Of a stretch of 64,000 nucleotides of DNA, positions 36,601-43,372 are shown piece after piece. How positions within the stretch are numbered: position 1 is the stretch's first letter; every line of letters starts with the position of its first letter. Source of the stretch: an uncultured Flavobacteriales bacterium (lineage in GTDB: Bacteria > Bacteroidota > Bacteroidia > Flavobacteriales_D > Crocinitomicaceae); the NCBI GenBank assembly GCA_913054135.1, contig CAJXJK010000013.1, forward strand, positions 1-64,000, written 5' to 3'. The position numbers and the translations under genes are program-made. The notes under the pieces were generated by a model. The model was given only the letters and a program-made list of their open reading frames with translations, was not told the DNA's origin and did no database searches.

Positions 36601-39388
36601 CAATCAAGCTGATCAACTTGATGTTGAAGCTAACGGATATACTGATAGAGCTGCTTTCTTGAGAGATAGCTCAACAACAGTGAAGAAAAAATACAGAGAA
36701 GCAGTTGTTCGTCAAGCTGATGCGGCTGATAAAAAAGCAGCTGATTTAAGACAAGAAGCTACAAATGTTAGAGCTAAAGCAGATGCGATTGAATCTCAAG
36801 AAGATGAAATTCTTGCCGTGCAAATTGATGGTTCAGACAATAATCCAGATGACGAAACAATAGACGATATTGCAACTAATGAAGACTATAAAGACTTTGT
36901 TGATGCAAATAACTCTGCTCAAGATAACATTGATAAAGCCAATGAAATAGAAGAACAAATTCAAGATATTAAGACCAGCCAAAAACGTAAAATAAAAGCT
37001 GCGGTTGTAAGTTATTCTGATGGTGGATCTGTTGAAAGTGCTATCGCAGGAGATGAAGACATTAAATCTGATCAAGAAAAGATTGACTCTTTAAGAGCTA
37101 TTCAAAGAAATTATAAAGACAAGGCGATTTCTGATATGGCGGATGCAAACAACATCCTTGACAAAAATTCGGATATCAAGGATGACATGATTGCAATGTC
37201 AAATAATAATATCGGACCAAGAGACAAAGTAATTGTTCAACCTCAAGATTCATTATCAGCTGACTTCGAAGCGCCTACAAATCTTACGACAGATATATTC
37301 AGGGCTACTGATAACTCAATTTATGATGAGAATAAGCAAATTCCAATGGATCAAAAAACAAATGGTTTAGTTTATAAGGTTCAAGTTGGGGCATTCAGAA
37401 AAGAGTTACCAGCTAATCATTACAAGGAGTTCGCACCAGTATCTGGTCAAAAACTTGGAAATGGAATTACACGTTATATGGCAGGTTATTTCACAAAAGA
37501 GAACTCAGCCAATAACGCCAGAGGTCAAATCAGAGGTGCGGGATACGGAGATGCCTTCGTAGTTGCTTATTGTAATGGAGAAAGAATTTCAATCTCTGAA
37601 GCAAGACAAATTGAAAGAGGAGAAATTGAGTGTATTGGTACAGTTCAAAGTGAGAACTTTACTAATAATGGAGGAGACACAAATAACGGAGGTGACACAA
37701 ATAATGGTGGAGATACCAATAATGGAGGTGATACTAATAACGGAGGTGATACGAATAATGGTGGAGACACTGCTAACAATGGCGGAGATACCAATAACGG
37801 AGGAGACACAAACAATGGCGGTGATACCAATAATGGCGGTAATCCTGTAGATTCTAATGGCGGAGATGTAGTTCAGCCTAACAACCAACAAGAAGAGGAT
37901 TTAGTTTCTTATTACACGAACTTCCCTGAGGCTGCTGAAGCGACTCAAGTTGAAATCGTTAAAGGTCTGTTCTATACAGTTCAAATCGGAGTTTACAGAA
38001 AACCAGTTAAGCCAGCAGTTTTATTTAATATTCAACCGCTTAACAGTCAAAAAGTAGCAAACGGAAACATACGTTACTCAACTGGTAAATACACTTCTCT
38101 TGATGCTGCAACTGAGAGAAAAGATGAAGTAGTTGGTATCGGAGTAAGTGACGCCTTTGTTACAGCATACTTCAATGGAGAAAGAATTACAATTGATCAA
38201 GCCTTCTCAATATTATCATCTCAAGGTCCAGATGCATTTTACAATTCTGAGGCCAATAAAGCTGCGAATTTTGATTCTTCAAATAGTGATGTAAATCCTC
38301 AAAATAATGATGGCGGAACGAATAATGACGGAGGTACTAATAATGATGGAGGTACTAACAATGATGGCGGAACCAACAATGACGGAGGTACAAACAATGA
38401 TGGTGGAACCAACAATGACGGCGGAACCAACAATGATGGCGGAACAAATAATGAAGATGATAAAGGATTGCTAGCTGATCAAAATGATAGTGATTTAGGC
38501 CCTCCTTATAGAGTTAACTTAGGTTACTACACAGGTGAAGTGCCAGTTTCATTCACTGATTTATTATTGGATAATCAAAATGAAGGTATTTTATCGGTTT
38601 CTGATATTAAGGATAATGTATTGTACTTCGTTGGTACTTACGATTCAAGAGATGAAGCAGAAGCTAGAAAAGATGAATTGTCATCTAAAGGATTCAATAA
38701 TGGAGAAATCGTTTCATTGAAACAAGAAGAAGATTTAGTGAATGATGTTACTTATTTCCCTGAAGGTGTTTACTATAAAGTGTTAATGGGTAAATATGAT
38801 GATGAAATTCCGGGTGAGTATGCAACAATCATTCTTCAAACTGAAGATCTACTCGAAACAAACCAAAACATTGAAGGTGCTACCTATTTGACTTCAACTA
38901 AGATTACTGACTTTGATGATATGCAAGATAGATTGAATGAATATGCTGAATTAGGATTTGAGGATATGCAAATTGTATCGTTTTACCAATATGATGCGAT
39001 TCCTTTAATTCAAGCTGAGAAAATTGTGAACGGAGAACCTATTGGTAAGCTTACCATTTATGAAAACCTTGAAGGGGTAGATGCAGATCCTTACTTATAT
39101 AATAAAGAGGCGGTATACTTTAGAGTAGATGTAGGAAGGTTCTTAGAAGAAGTTCCAGGTGACTTTACCGAGCTTTTATTTAATCACCCTGATGAAACTA
39201 TATTAAAAGAAGAAACTGTTGATAATGAAGTACTTTTCTTCACTGAAAACACATATTCATATGACGAAGCAGTTCAACGAGCAGAAAAACTTAAGTCTGA
39301 AGGCTTTGTAGATGCTAAAGTATCTGCTTTCCATAAGTACGATAAGATAAGTGTAGAAAAAGCATTGAGAATTTTAGGTGTAGAATAA
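30620..39388 (+). CDS. Giant PorE-like protein: TPR, PD40 propeller, CRD, helical repeats, SPOR-like modules
   Basis: 2922 residues. Start is TTG at 30620, because it gives a charged signal peptide (MRLFLKSISFLMLFILSS, cleaved near AMGQ); the next ATG (residue 12) would lose the basic residues. Order: TPR about 25-150; PD40/WD40-like propeller about 170-340 with HPNGKYLYFCSKGHNSMGGY near 257; carboxypeptidase-regulatory-like beta domain about 345-440; acidic coiled coil; about nine 100-residue repeats at 880-1790; more coiled coil; SPOR-like modules near 2249, 2449, 2628, 2717 and 2832, separated by NNGGDT and NNDGGT linkers. The first three domains match T9SS protein PorE, whose peptidoglycan-binding OmpA domain is here replaced by SPOR-like modules, which in other proteins bind glycan strands. 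Role inferred: envelope spacer or T9SS-linked anchor. Confidence 0.8.
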   Translation: MRLFLKSISFLMLFILSSTSAMGQDTPEEIKKEADKLFDQGLYVEAFELYNKVTGKYSRQHDWNFKYGSTSLFAEHDKTKSIDKLKYAVSNPSIDKRAYYFLGRAYHLNYQFKEAEKYYNKFKNEASSSQLKEFDVDAQLNACRFGRKLLSNVTDMIVMEKREIGEDAFYDLYDMSEIGGKILVTDRFGTKYDEKQGHRSVIHFPANSPNVFYSSYGEDGSTGLDIYQKKKLPDGSYSLPQKVRGQVNSSKDDAYAYMHPNGKYLYFCSKGHNSMGGYDVFRSEYDPKKDSFGPPENLDFAISSPDDDIMYVVDKEDKVAYFASARESMDNKLFVYSVRVERIKMQIAAIKGKFVNSVVPGNKEITIEIEDFSSGTQIGTFNSKASNGDFFITFPKGGKYKYFVTVKGSDVTHYAVVDVPLLQELRPLKQQITLTRTDDGELELLIDNKFDEEFDDPVTVMAQIYRELSKLQPNAENFNLDSLNDQRATDQIFVDNGLNQFSTQDDVQKTVEDKIEDLKMDLAEDEENANIAFNLANEKSDQANEKMIELNKIMDEADNSNDPTEKKKLYEDAFKLKNDIETLNDDAKNLVELGNELTISATNRKIEVDKGEKVLDEIKAVPDGDKEALAAEVNKNTDFFSEHVKDRSIKPDLIEEILSSGNDRTKEANKLNNDITTLQGDKKTLEKNKKILEDKLANTKKKKDQEVIEDQILEIESEISAVDEKLNNKQKKYTEIVTADTGTDKLITVATEVGDDKYDGSTYANELSDADKSSISQKVKDNDLTNSIAAIDETLQENGAGNKVDLFASDENRKKYSLEEWTEEIDKEIRDLKADLNTASPDRKERILEEIKDYEDLKDQKEAELGGTIVGPQDIVADVEVNEIIPDFEDKKKDINEITDEGERTKANLRLNQELKDEIQDEKNKLNDLANQYPDNDNIKDRLKNLQEIEDEIDNEIKDDQDWLKANDSEIKDPEDIVADFDDDYQNKVNKIYEIEDEDERKNAMRNLNGEIVDGANERIQDLNAILENDPDNDDAKRERDELVEFKDDLENNLDKPLVDPVVIDVDNLNVKVEPDELVDDYDKKLNEINEIDDEFGRRKKQNELYEELLDKTRNEIKQLTKLADENPGNKDIQKRLTNLKKLDDKLNGDIVKNDDWLKDNPQSDGTTELAEVQDINPSYENRMTEINDIGDEKDKNKAIRELNDETIEAIDNRINIIDQELKDDPNRPNYRELEDEKDKLNNLKKQIEDNPEDPIVKGQEIAAIETSPSVDDILPNYQADMAAINESGDEELEKEQNKINLNNRLISKIDQEMNRLDQLKEDKPDLADDIEKRQDVLRSIKSIKEDDVNASQDIVDELSSSAGSRDPADYKLDEDISVEDIYPEYDTELSEIENSSSSELDQEKDKINLNNRLMNKIDRQIKELNELKTSNPDLGDKIDNRIQDLYNMKDATTDKITTSQKIVDDLGGSIGTVEINETVNVEDIDPDYEAEMAEINNSANPELQQEKDKVSLTKEFIDRIDKEINRLIEMKNDQPELADQIDKRLENIGKMRMDKASEVRRGEDRIRELEQVSDVGPDTTDTTNTNPLDINEEASISEIFPSYEDDLDNINLALQDDITKEQNKIAINKTLINKLDAEIEKMNGLKSSNPESADKIDRRIQSLNSIKDDTQSKINSSQEIVDAALGERPEITIASLMPNYESDMAEIKSSDAITEKDRLEGENTLNKALINAINDKIDELQEELEENPVQADAISDEMSKLEELQEAKRNEISENNDLLARMGGSSDSADNKTPIDELTPDDYNTEIGQDVLADHQGDLDEIKELKDEIAGLEEDLANATSDKEKNKIQGDIDKRKLKLARVQNEVLTDLGPANQAEYVNEKDDSEIDAKTATANNPDDADIIAANRDLKDAQTLMDEAADLRDQADDEKDPLKANDLLTQANDKEQEARNKTQQATRVFKTARVVDNFNKDQSEVIVEVPENPEDRKSTKLNNQADQLDVEANGYTDRAAFLRDSSTTVKKKYREAVVRQADAADKKAADLRQEATNVRAKADAIESQEDEILAVQIDGSDNNPDDETIDDIATNEDYKDFVDANNSAQDNIDKANEIEEQIQDIKTSQKRKIKAAVVSYSDGGSVESAIAGDEDIKSDQEKIDSLRAIQRNYKDKAISDMADANNILDKNSDIKDDMIAMSNNNIGPRDKVIVQPQDSLSADFEAPTNLTTDIFRATDNSIYDENKQIPMDQKTNGLVYKVQVGAFRKELPANHYKEFAPVSGQKLGNGITRYMAGYFTKENSANNARGQIRGAGYGDAFVVAYCNGERISISEARQIERGEIECIGTVQSENFTNNGGDTNNGGDTNNGGDTNNGGDTNNGGDTNNGGDTANNGGDTNNGGDTNNGGDTNNGGNPVDSNGGDVVQPNNQQEEDLVSYYTNFPEAAEATQVEIVKGLFYTVQIGVYRKPVKPAVLFNIQPLNSQKVANGNIRYSTGKYTSLDAATERKDEVVGIGVSDAFVTAYFNGERITIDQAFSILSSQGPDAFYNSEANKAANFDSSNSDVNPQNNDGGTNNDGGTNNDGGTNNDGGTNNDGGTNNDGGTNNDGGTNNDGGTNNEDDKGLLADQNDSDLGPPYRVNLGYYTGEVPVSFTDLLLDNQNEGILSVSDIKDNVLYFVGTYDSRDEAEARKDELSSKGFNNGEIVSLKQEEDLVNDVTYFPEGVYYKVLMGKYDDEIPGEYATIILQTEDLLETNQNIEGATYLTSTKITDFDDMQDRLNEYAELGFEDMQIVSFYQYDAIPLIQAEKIVNGEPIGKLTIYENLEGVDADPYLYNKEAVYFRVDVGRFLEEVPGDFTELLFNHPDETILKEETVDNEVLFFTENTYSYDEAVQRAEKLKSEGFVDAKVSAFHKYDKISVEKALRILGVE
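33266..35990 (+). repeat. About nine tandem ~100-residue helical repeats inside the giant protein
   Basis: Each unit begins with an (I/L)-x-P-x-(Y/F)-E-x2-(M/L)-x-E-I motif (for example IIPDFEDKKKDI, INPSYENRMTEI, ILPNYQADMAAI, IDPDYEAEMAEI, IFPSYEDDLDNI, LMPNYESDMAEI), followed by LNxxLI-type helices, an N-P-D/E turn and a Q-x-I-V-(D/E) end. Units differ widely in DNA sequence, so the array is old. Confidence 0.75.
37664..37846 (+). repeat. Ten 18-base NNGGDT-coding repeats
   Basis: Nine exact NNGGDT units plus a tenth ending NP, with one extra alanine codon before the seventh. They link SPOR-like modules 1 and 2. Codons vary between units (aataat/aataac/aacaat; gga/ggt/ggc), so the protein motif is conserved rather than the DNA. 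Confidence 0.92.
38303..38446 (+). repeat. Eight 18-base NNDGGT-coding repeats
   Basis: Eight NNDGGT units linking SPOR-like modules 2 and 3. The amino-acid order differs from the first array (D before GG), and codons are again scrambled. Asp/Asn-Gly rich linkers of this sort are flexible and may bind calcium; that is inference. Confidence 0.92.
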
Positions 39389-39398
39389 AATTAAAGTG

Positions 39399-39677
39399 AT
39401 GGAAGAAACTGAAGTATTAGAACAAGTTCAGGTAGAACAGAAAGTTGAAGTTGAAAAAAACAGAAGTTTGGTTGTTTATAATGATGACGTAAACACCTTT
39501 GATCATGTAATAAATTCACTAGTTAAAGTTTGTGAGCATGAATTGGTTCAGGCTGAACAATGCACTTGGATTGTTCATTATAATGGCAAATGTGCGGTTA
39601 AAAGCGGTGAATTCAAAAAGCTTAGACCACTCAGACAGGCATTAAATGAAAGAGGTTTAACGGCCAAAATTCATTAA
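39399..39677 (+). CDS. clpS: ATP-dependent Clp protease adaptor ClpS
   Basis: 92-residue adaptor that hands N-degron substrates to ClpA/ClpC-ClpP. The core segment SLVVYNDDVNTFDHVINSLV is the ClpS signature (N-D-D for the N-degron pocket), followed by HELVQAEQCTWIVHYNGKC and a C-terminal RPLRQALNERGLTAKI. The ATG at 39399 is preferred over the GTG three bases earlier. It follows the giant gene by 10 bases and may share its transcript, though no functional link is known. Confidence 0.95.
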   Translation: MEETEVLEQVQVEQKVEVEKNRSLVVYNDDVNTFDHVINSLVKVCEHELVQAEQCTWIVHYNGKCAVKSGEFKKLRPLRQALNERGLTAKIH

Positions 39678-39728
39678 TCATTATTTGGTACAAATCTTGA
39701 TTGATAAAACTTAACCAAATTTACGTTT

Positions 39729-40526
39729 ATGACTTCAATTAGATTATTCAAATCATTGGCTCTTGTAGCCATTACTATTTCTACTCTCAACGCTTGTAAA
39801 AAGATTGATGCCTCTGAAGGTGAAAATAAAACAGAGAGGTTCGAAGTTCCTGATTTTGATAAGATTAAAATTGAAACGGCCGGTGTTCTTAATTACACAC
39901 AAGGCCCTGATAGGTTAGTTGAAGTTCAAGCCACTGAGAAGATTCTTGAATTGTTAGATATCAGAGTAGAGGAGGAGACTTTAATTATTTCCCTATCTAA
40001 AAACAAGATAATCTTAAACGAAGAGAATTTGATTTTTACTGTTTCTGATGATGATGTTTATTATGTAGAAACTTCTGGTTCAGCCACAGCTAATTTAGAT
40101 TTTGATGAGGGCCATGATTTTAATTCAATCCAATTAATTACTTCGGGCTCAGGAAACATTAATCATGACGCTATTAATGCCGAAACAGCCAGTTTGAATT
40201 CTTCCGGTTCAGGAAATATTAATGTACAAACCGTTCAAGTATTTGATAAGCTTGATGTAGACGGAAGTGGTTCAGGAAGCTTTGACATTGCTGGTAGCTG
40301 TGATGAATTAGAATTGACCTTGTCTGGCTCAGGAAATTTTGGAGAGCACGATTTTATCTCTGAAAAAGTAGTGGCAAGGATGAGTGGATCAGGTAATGCT
40401 AATGTTTCAGTGAGCTATGATTTAAATGCACAACTAAGTGGATCTGGAAATTTGGTATTTAAAGGATCTCCAATTCTAATGGCTACTTCAACATCTGGTT
40501 CAGGTCAGGTGATAGACGGTAATTAA
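39729..40526 (+). CDS. DUF2807 (GIN-domain) lipoprotein
   Basis: 265-residue exported protein. The N-terminal signal ends in a lipobox (STLNAC, then KK), so it is probably lipidated. The body is a DUF2807 head-GIN domain: a right-handed repetitive beta structure marked by SGSG turns (ITSGSGNIN, NSSGSGNIN, VDGSGSGSF, TLSGSGNFG, RMSGSGNAN, QLSGSGNLV) about every 20 residues. Such proteins are widespread in Bacteroidota and called putative autotransporter adhesins, without proven function. It converges end to end with the next gene. Confidence 0.88.
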   Translation: MTSIRLFKSLALVAITISTLNACKKIDASEGENKTERFEVPDFDKIKIETAGVLNYTQGPDRLVEVQATEKILELLDIRVEEETLIISLSKNKIILNEENLIFTVSDDDVYYVETSGSATANLDFDEGHDFNSIQLITSGSGNINHDAINAETASLNSSGSGNINVQTVQVFDKLDVDGSGSGSFDIAGSCDELELTLSGSGNFGEHDFISEKVVARMSGSGNANVSVSYDLNAQLSGSGNLVFKGSPILMATSTSGSGQVIDGN

Positions 40527-40817
40527 TTAAAGATAGAGTCCAAATCCAATAAAGAATAGACCCCAAATCCAAATTGGGATCCAAAATAAATCATTGTACT
40601 GCTTAGGTGGTTTTTCTTCTGTTTCGGGGTCAGGTAAGTTACCTGCGGCTAAAAGTCCTCCTATTACGAATAAAGGAATGCCCGCCCAAAAAATTGACCA
40701 TCCCATATAGTCAGGATTTCCAAGTCTTGTGTCTTCAAATGAGTAACTGCAAATCCAACAAGAAATAAACAATACAATTGGAACCATGATGCCGGCTCCA
40801 CGCCAAATGAATACCAT
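40527..40817 (-). CDS. Small membrane protein, unknown
   Basis: 96 residues with three hydrophobic segments (IMVPIVLFISCWICSYSF, FWAGIPLFVIGGLLAAG, WIPIWIWGLFFIGFGLYL) and a short charged loop. Not recognised. It lies 6 bases downstream of the repeat protein, so the two are likely cotranscribed, and it abuts the DUF2807 stop on the other strand. Confidence 0.6.
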   Translation of the reverse strand: MVFIWRGAGIMVPIVLFISCWICSYSFEDTRLGNPDYMGWSIFWAGIPLFVIGGLLAAGNLPDPETEEKPPKQYNDLFWIPIWIWGLFFIGFGLYL

Positions 40818-40823
40818 AATTTC

Positions 40824-41342
40824 TTATTTATTCATGCCACGCATGTGAATAGCACTTGTGAAAATAGGAACGAAAACCATAGCCATTTTGGCATCCACAC
40901 TAAGTGAACTATAACTGCCACTTACTTCCCAATAATCCCAATCTTCAGAAGTATAGGTTCTAATCTTGGCGGATGCGTCTCCGCTCACTTCCCAGTAATC
41001 CCAATCTTCTGATGTGTAAGTTCTGATTTTTAAACTGCTTCCGCCTGAAACTTCCCAGTAGTCCCAGTCATTTGACCTGTACGTTCTTAACTTAAGAGAT
41101 CCAATTTCCCAATAATCCCAATCATTTGAAGTGTAGGTGCGAATCTTTCCTGACTGACCTCCAAAGTTATATTCCCAATAGTCCCAATCTTCAGAAGTAT
41201 ATGTTCTGATTTTTCCCGATTTACCATCCATTGAAATCTCCCAATAATCCCAATCTTCAGATGTGTAAGTTCTCAATTTTCCACTTTGGGCAGTGGCTTG
41301 AAATCCAAATAAGATTATCGCAAATAAACTCAAATACTTCAT
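40824..41342 (-). CDS. Exported YTSEDWDYWE-repeat protein
   Basis: 172-residue protein. The ATG at 41342 is chosen since it opens a signal peptide (MKYLSLFAIILFGFQATAQ); the ORF extends 18 codons upstream without signal character. The mature part is six repeats of about 22 residues, each with K-(L/I)-R-T-Y-x-S-(E/N)-D-W-D-Y-W-E followed by a variable 6-8-residue turn. The tail (VFVPIFTSAIHMRG) is hydrophobic. Function unknown. The strand pattern recalls the VDYGED repeats at 16271-16618, so both may be short-hairpin beta solenoids. Confidence 0.75.
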   Translation of the reverse strand: MKYLSLFAIILFGFQATAQSGKLRTYTSEDWDYWEISMDGKSGKIRTYTSEDWDYWEYNFGGQSGKIRTYTSNDWDYWEIGSLKLRTYRSNDWDYWEVSGGSSLKIRTYTSEDWDYWEVSGDASAKIRTYTSEDWDYWEVSGSYSSLSVDAKMAMVFVPIFTSAIHMRGMNK

Positions 41343-41367
41343 AACTAGCTGTTTTGATAAATATACA

Positions 41368-41397
41368 AAAATGTATTCCTTCAGATCTAAGGTCAAA
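41368..41397 (-). promoter_or_regulatory. Putative promoter for the YTSEDWDYWE-repeat gene
   Basis: On the reverse strand TTTG (41397-41394), 18 bases, then TACATTTT (41375-41368), 7 of 8 matches to TAnnTTTG. It predicts a leader of about 20 bases. Confidence 0.4.
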
Positions 41398-41445
41398 TGA
41401 AAATCAATTAGAATTGTTATCTTCCTAAAAATTAAACTTTAGAAT

Positions 41446-41778
41446 ATGAAAAATTTACTTAGAAAAGCTCTTTTATTAGTAAGTCTTGTAATGATGACTT
41501 CTATCGCAAATGCCGAAATGAAGAAAGAAGATTTGAAAGCGGCTTGCGGAGCGATTACAATTGATACCCACTCTCATTTTAACATTGTGAACAATAATAA
41601 TGTAGATAAATTCTCAATGGAGAAAGACTTTAGTTTAGAGTTTAAAGAACACGTTTTGGTAATTCATAACGGACTAAATGAGATTCACATTTCTTACTTA
41701 GCAATCAAATACGTTTCTGTTGGTAAACCTGATAAGGCACATGACGAAACTAAAGGACAATGGTTTATTATGATTTAA
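41446..41778 (+). CDS. Small exported protein, unknown
   Basis: 110 residues with a signal peptide (MKNLLRKALLLVSLVMMTS, cleaved after IANA). The mature 87 residues contain one cysteine (LKAACGAIT) and a beta-rich HVLVIHNGLNEIHISYLAIK segment. Not recognised. It is transcribed away from the repeat-protein gene and ends at a strong terminator shared with the broken histidine kinase. Confidence 0.65.
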   Translation: MKNLLRKALLLVSLVMMTSIANAEMKKEDLKAACGAITIDTHSHFNIVNNNNVDKFSMEKDFSLEFKEHVLVIHNGLNEIHISYLAIKYVSVGKPDKAHDETKGQWFIMI

Positions 41779-41795
41779 GTGAAGATAAATTATTG

Positions 41796-41825
41796 AAAAG
41801 CCCAGCTCTCACGACTTGGGCTTTT
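41796..41825. terminator. Bidirectional intrinsic terminator
   Basis: Nine-base perfect stem AAAAGCCCA (41796-41804) and TGGGCTTTT (41817-41825), 12-base loop, between a rightward stop at 41778 and a leftward stop at 41827. Confidence 0.85.
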
Positions 41826-41826
41826 C

Positions 41827-43183
41827 TTATGCCTTTACAATTTTAGGAATCGTAAAACTGTATCGCGCTCCTTCATCATTGAAAAATTCAAATTCGCCAT
41901 CTACTTGTTCTACTAAACTTTCGATTAGATGCATTCCAAGAGAGTTAGATTCCTCAAGATTCATTCCTTCCGGAAAACCAGAACCATTGTCTTTATAAGT
42001 TATTTTGTAATGAGTGTCTGATTCCTCGTTGACTTTCAAGTTAAAGTGATTACCACTCTTGTTTTTTAAAACGTGTTTAAAGTAATTTGATATGATTTCG
42101 TTCAATATTAATCCAACCGGAATTGTTGTTTCCATGTCAAGTCGAATATATTCAGGGATATTCAAATCATAACTTACTTCTTCGTAGCCATATAAGTCTC
42201 TTACGTTTTCTATCAACTTTGCGCAATAAGATAATATGGTCACTTCTTGAAAGTTAGATGTTTCATACATTTTGGTGTGAACCGAAGCCATTGATAATAC
42301 CCTTAATTGTGTCTCCTTAAGCCCATCAGAAGTTGTTTTGTCATCAAATTTTGCAAGTTGAAGATTAATCAAGCTAACAATGACTTGTAAGTTATTCTTT
42401 ACCCTGTGATGAACCTCTTTGAGCAATAATTCTTTTTCTTCATTTTGACTTTGAAGAATATTTTTTTGCGCTTTAATTTCCTTTGTCCGATCTTCTACCT
42501 TCTTTTCTAATTTGGTTTTATGTTGCTCTAAAGAAGCTGATTTTGAGTTAACCTCTTCTAATAATTCATTCTTCTCCTCTAAGGTTTCGAAGAGTTCAAC
42601 TTCAGTTTTTCGATTCAGTCGGATAATAAATATGATAAAGACGGCATTGAGAGCTATCAAGCTTAACAGGTTACTAAAACGGGTAATAGTTAAAGCCGGA
42701 TGATTGCTAAAGTCAGGGGTGTCAACTATATCGAATTCTCCGATTGCGAGAATTGTTAATACAAATGGAATGCCCAAGAAAATCTCTAATTTTTCTTTCT
42801 TTAAGTCAAATAGAATTAAGCTAAATGTGAATGTTGAAAATACGCCTATATGATAAAGTCCTTGACCGCCTAATAGTCTAGAGGTGTAAAAGACCTAGAA
42901 GATAAATAGTGAGTATGAAGAATCGTCTTGAGACGTTAAAATGCCCTCTTTTATTGAATTGAAAGGCTACTAAAATCATTAGTGCAGCTAACAAGAAAAT
43001 TAGTGATTTACTTCCAATGAAGTCCCATGTAGCAGCTATTTGAAACAGTACTGCAAAAAAGCCAACAAACAATACTTGATTGAAAAAAACGAAACGTTTC
43101 TGATCTTTAAACGTGAGTTCATTTTGTGTGTTAACACCAACAAAAGATATTTTATTCCAGAGTTTTTTCACCTTCAAAGGCAT
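41827..43183 (-). pseudogene. Membrane histidine kinase (HisKA_2), split by a one-base frameshift
   Basis: One kinase of about 450 residues is read in two frames. The upstream part (43183-42878) gives the N-terminus and three membrane helices, then stops at TAG right after an A4 run (T4 on the coding strand) at 42888-42891. Removing one of those bases continues the frame as LYTSRLLGGQGLYHIGVF, two more helices and then the remainder: a sixth helix, coiled coil, the box LLKEVHHRVKNNLQ and the ATPase boxes NEIISNYFKH and DNGSGFPEG. The downstream frame has no good start of its own except TTG at 42777. It may be a real mutation, a phase-variable tract or an assembly error. Confidence 0.85.
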
Positions 43184-43372
43184 TGCAATTACCTACGAAT
43201 TTATAACATTTTGAGATGATAGCAGAAATGCAAACGAGCTATTTCCATAAGCTTTTAGTTGAAGACTGATAAACAGTTCGTTAAATTTTAAAATATTCTT
43301 AGATGTAAGACTATGTCTTTGCAGTTCTTGAACAGAAAGCTTCTGAACTATTATTACTGAATGAGCCAGCCT

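Noticed and set aside
37563-37891. ORFs in other frames through the NNGGDT array
   Set aside because: A periodic 18-base repeat keeps all frames open; only the giant gene's frame has domains on both sides.
37664-38446. CRISPR-like periodicity
   Set aside because: Repeats are contiguous 18-base coding units without spacers.
41827-43183. Two independent genes, a small membrane protein and a kinase
   Set aside because: A single-base correction joins them into a normal six-helix kinase, and the second ORF has only a TTG start inside a helix.
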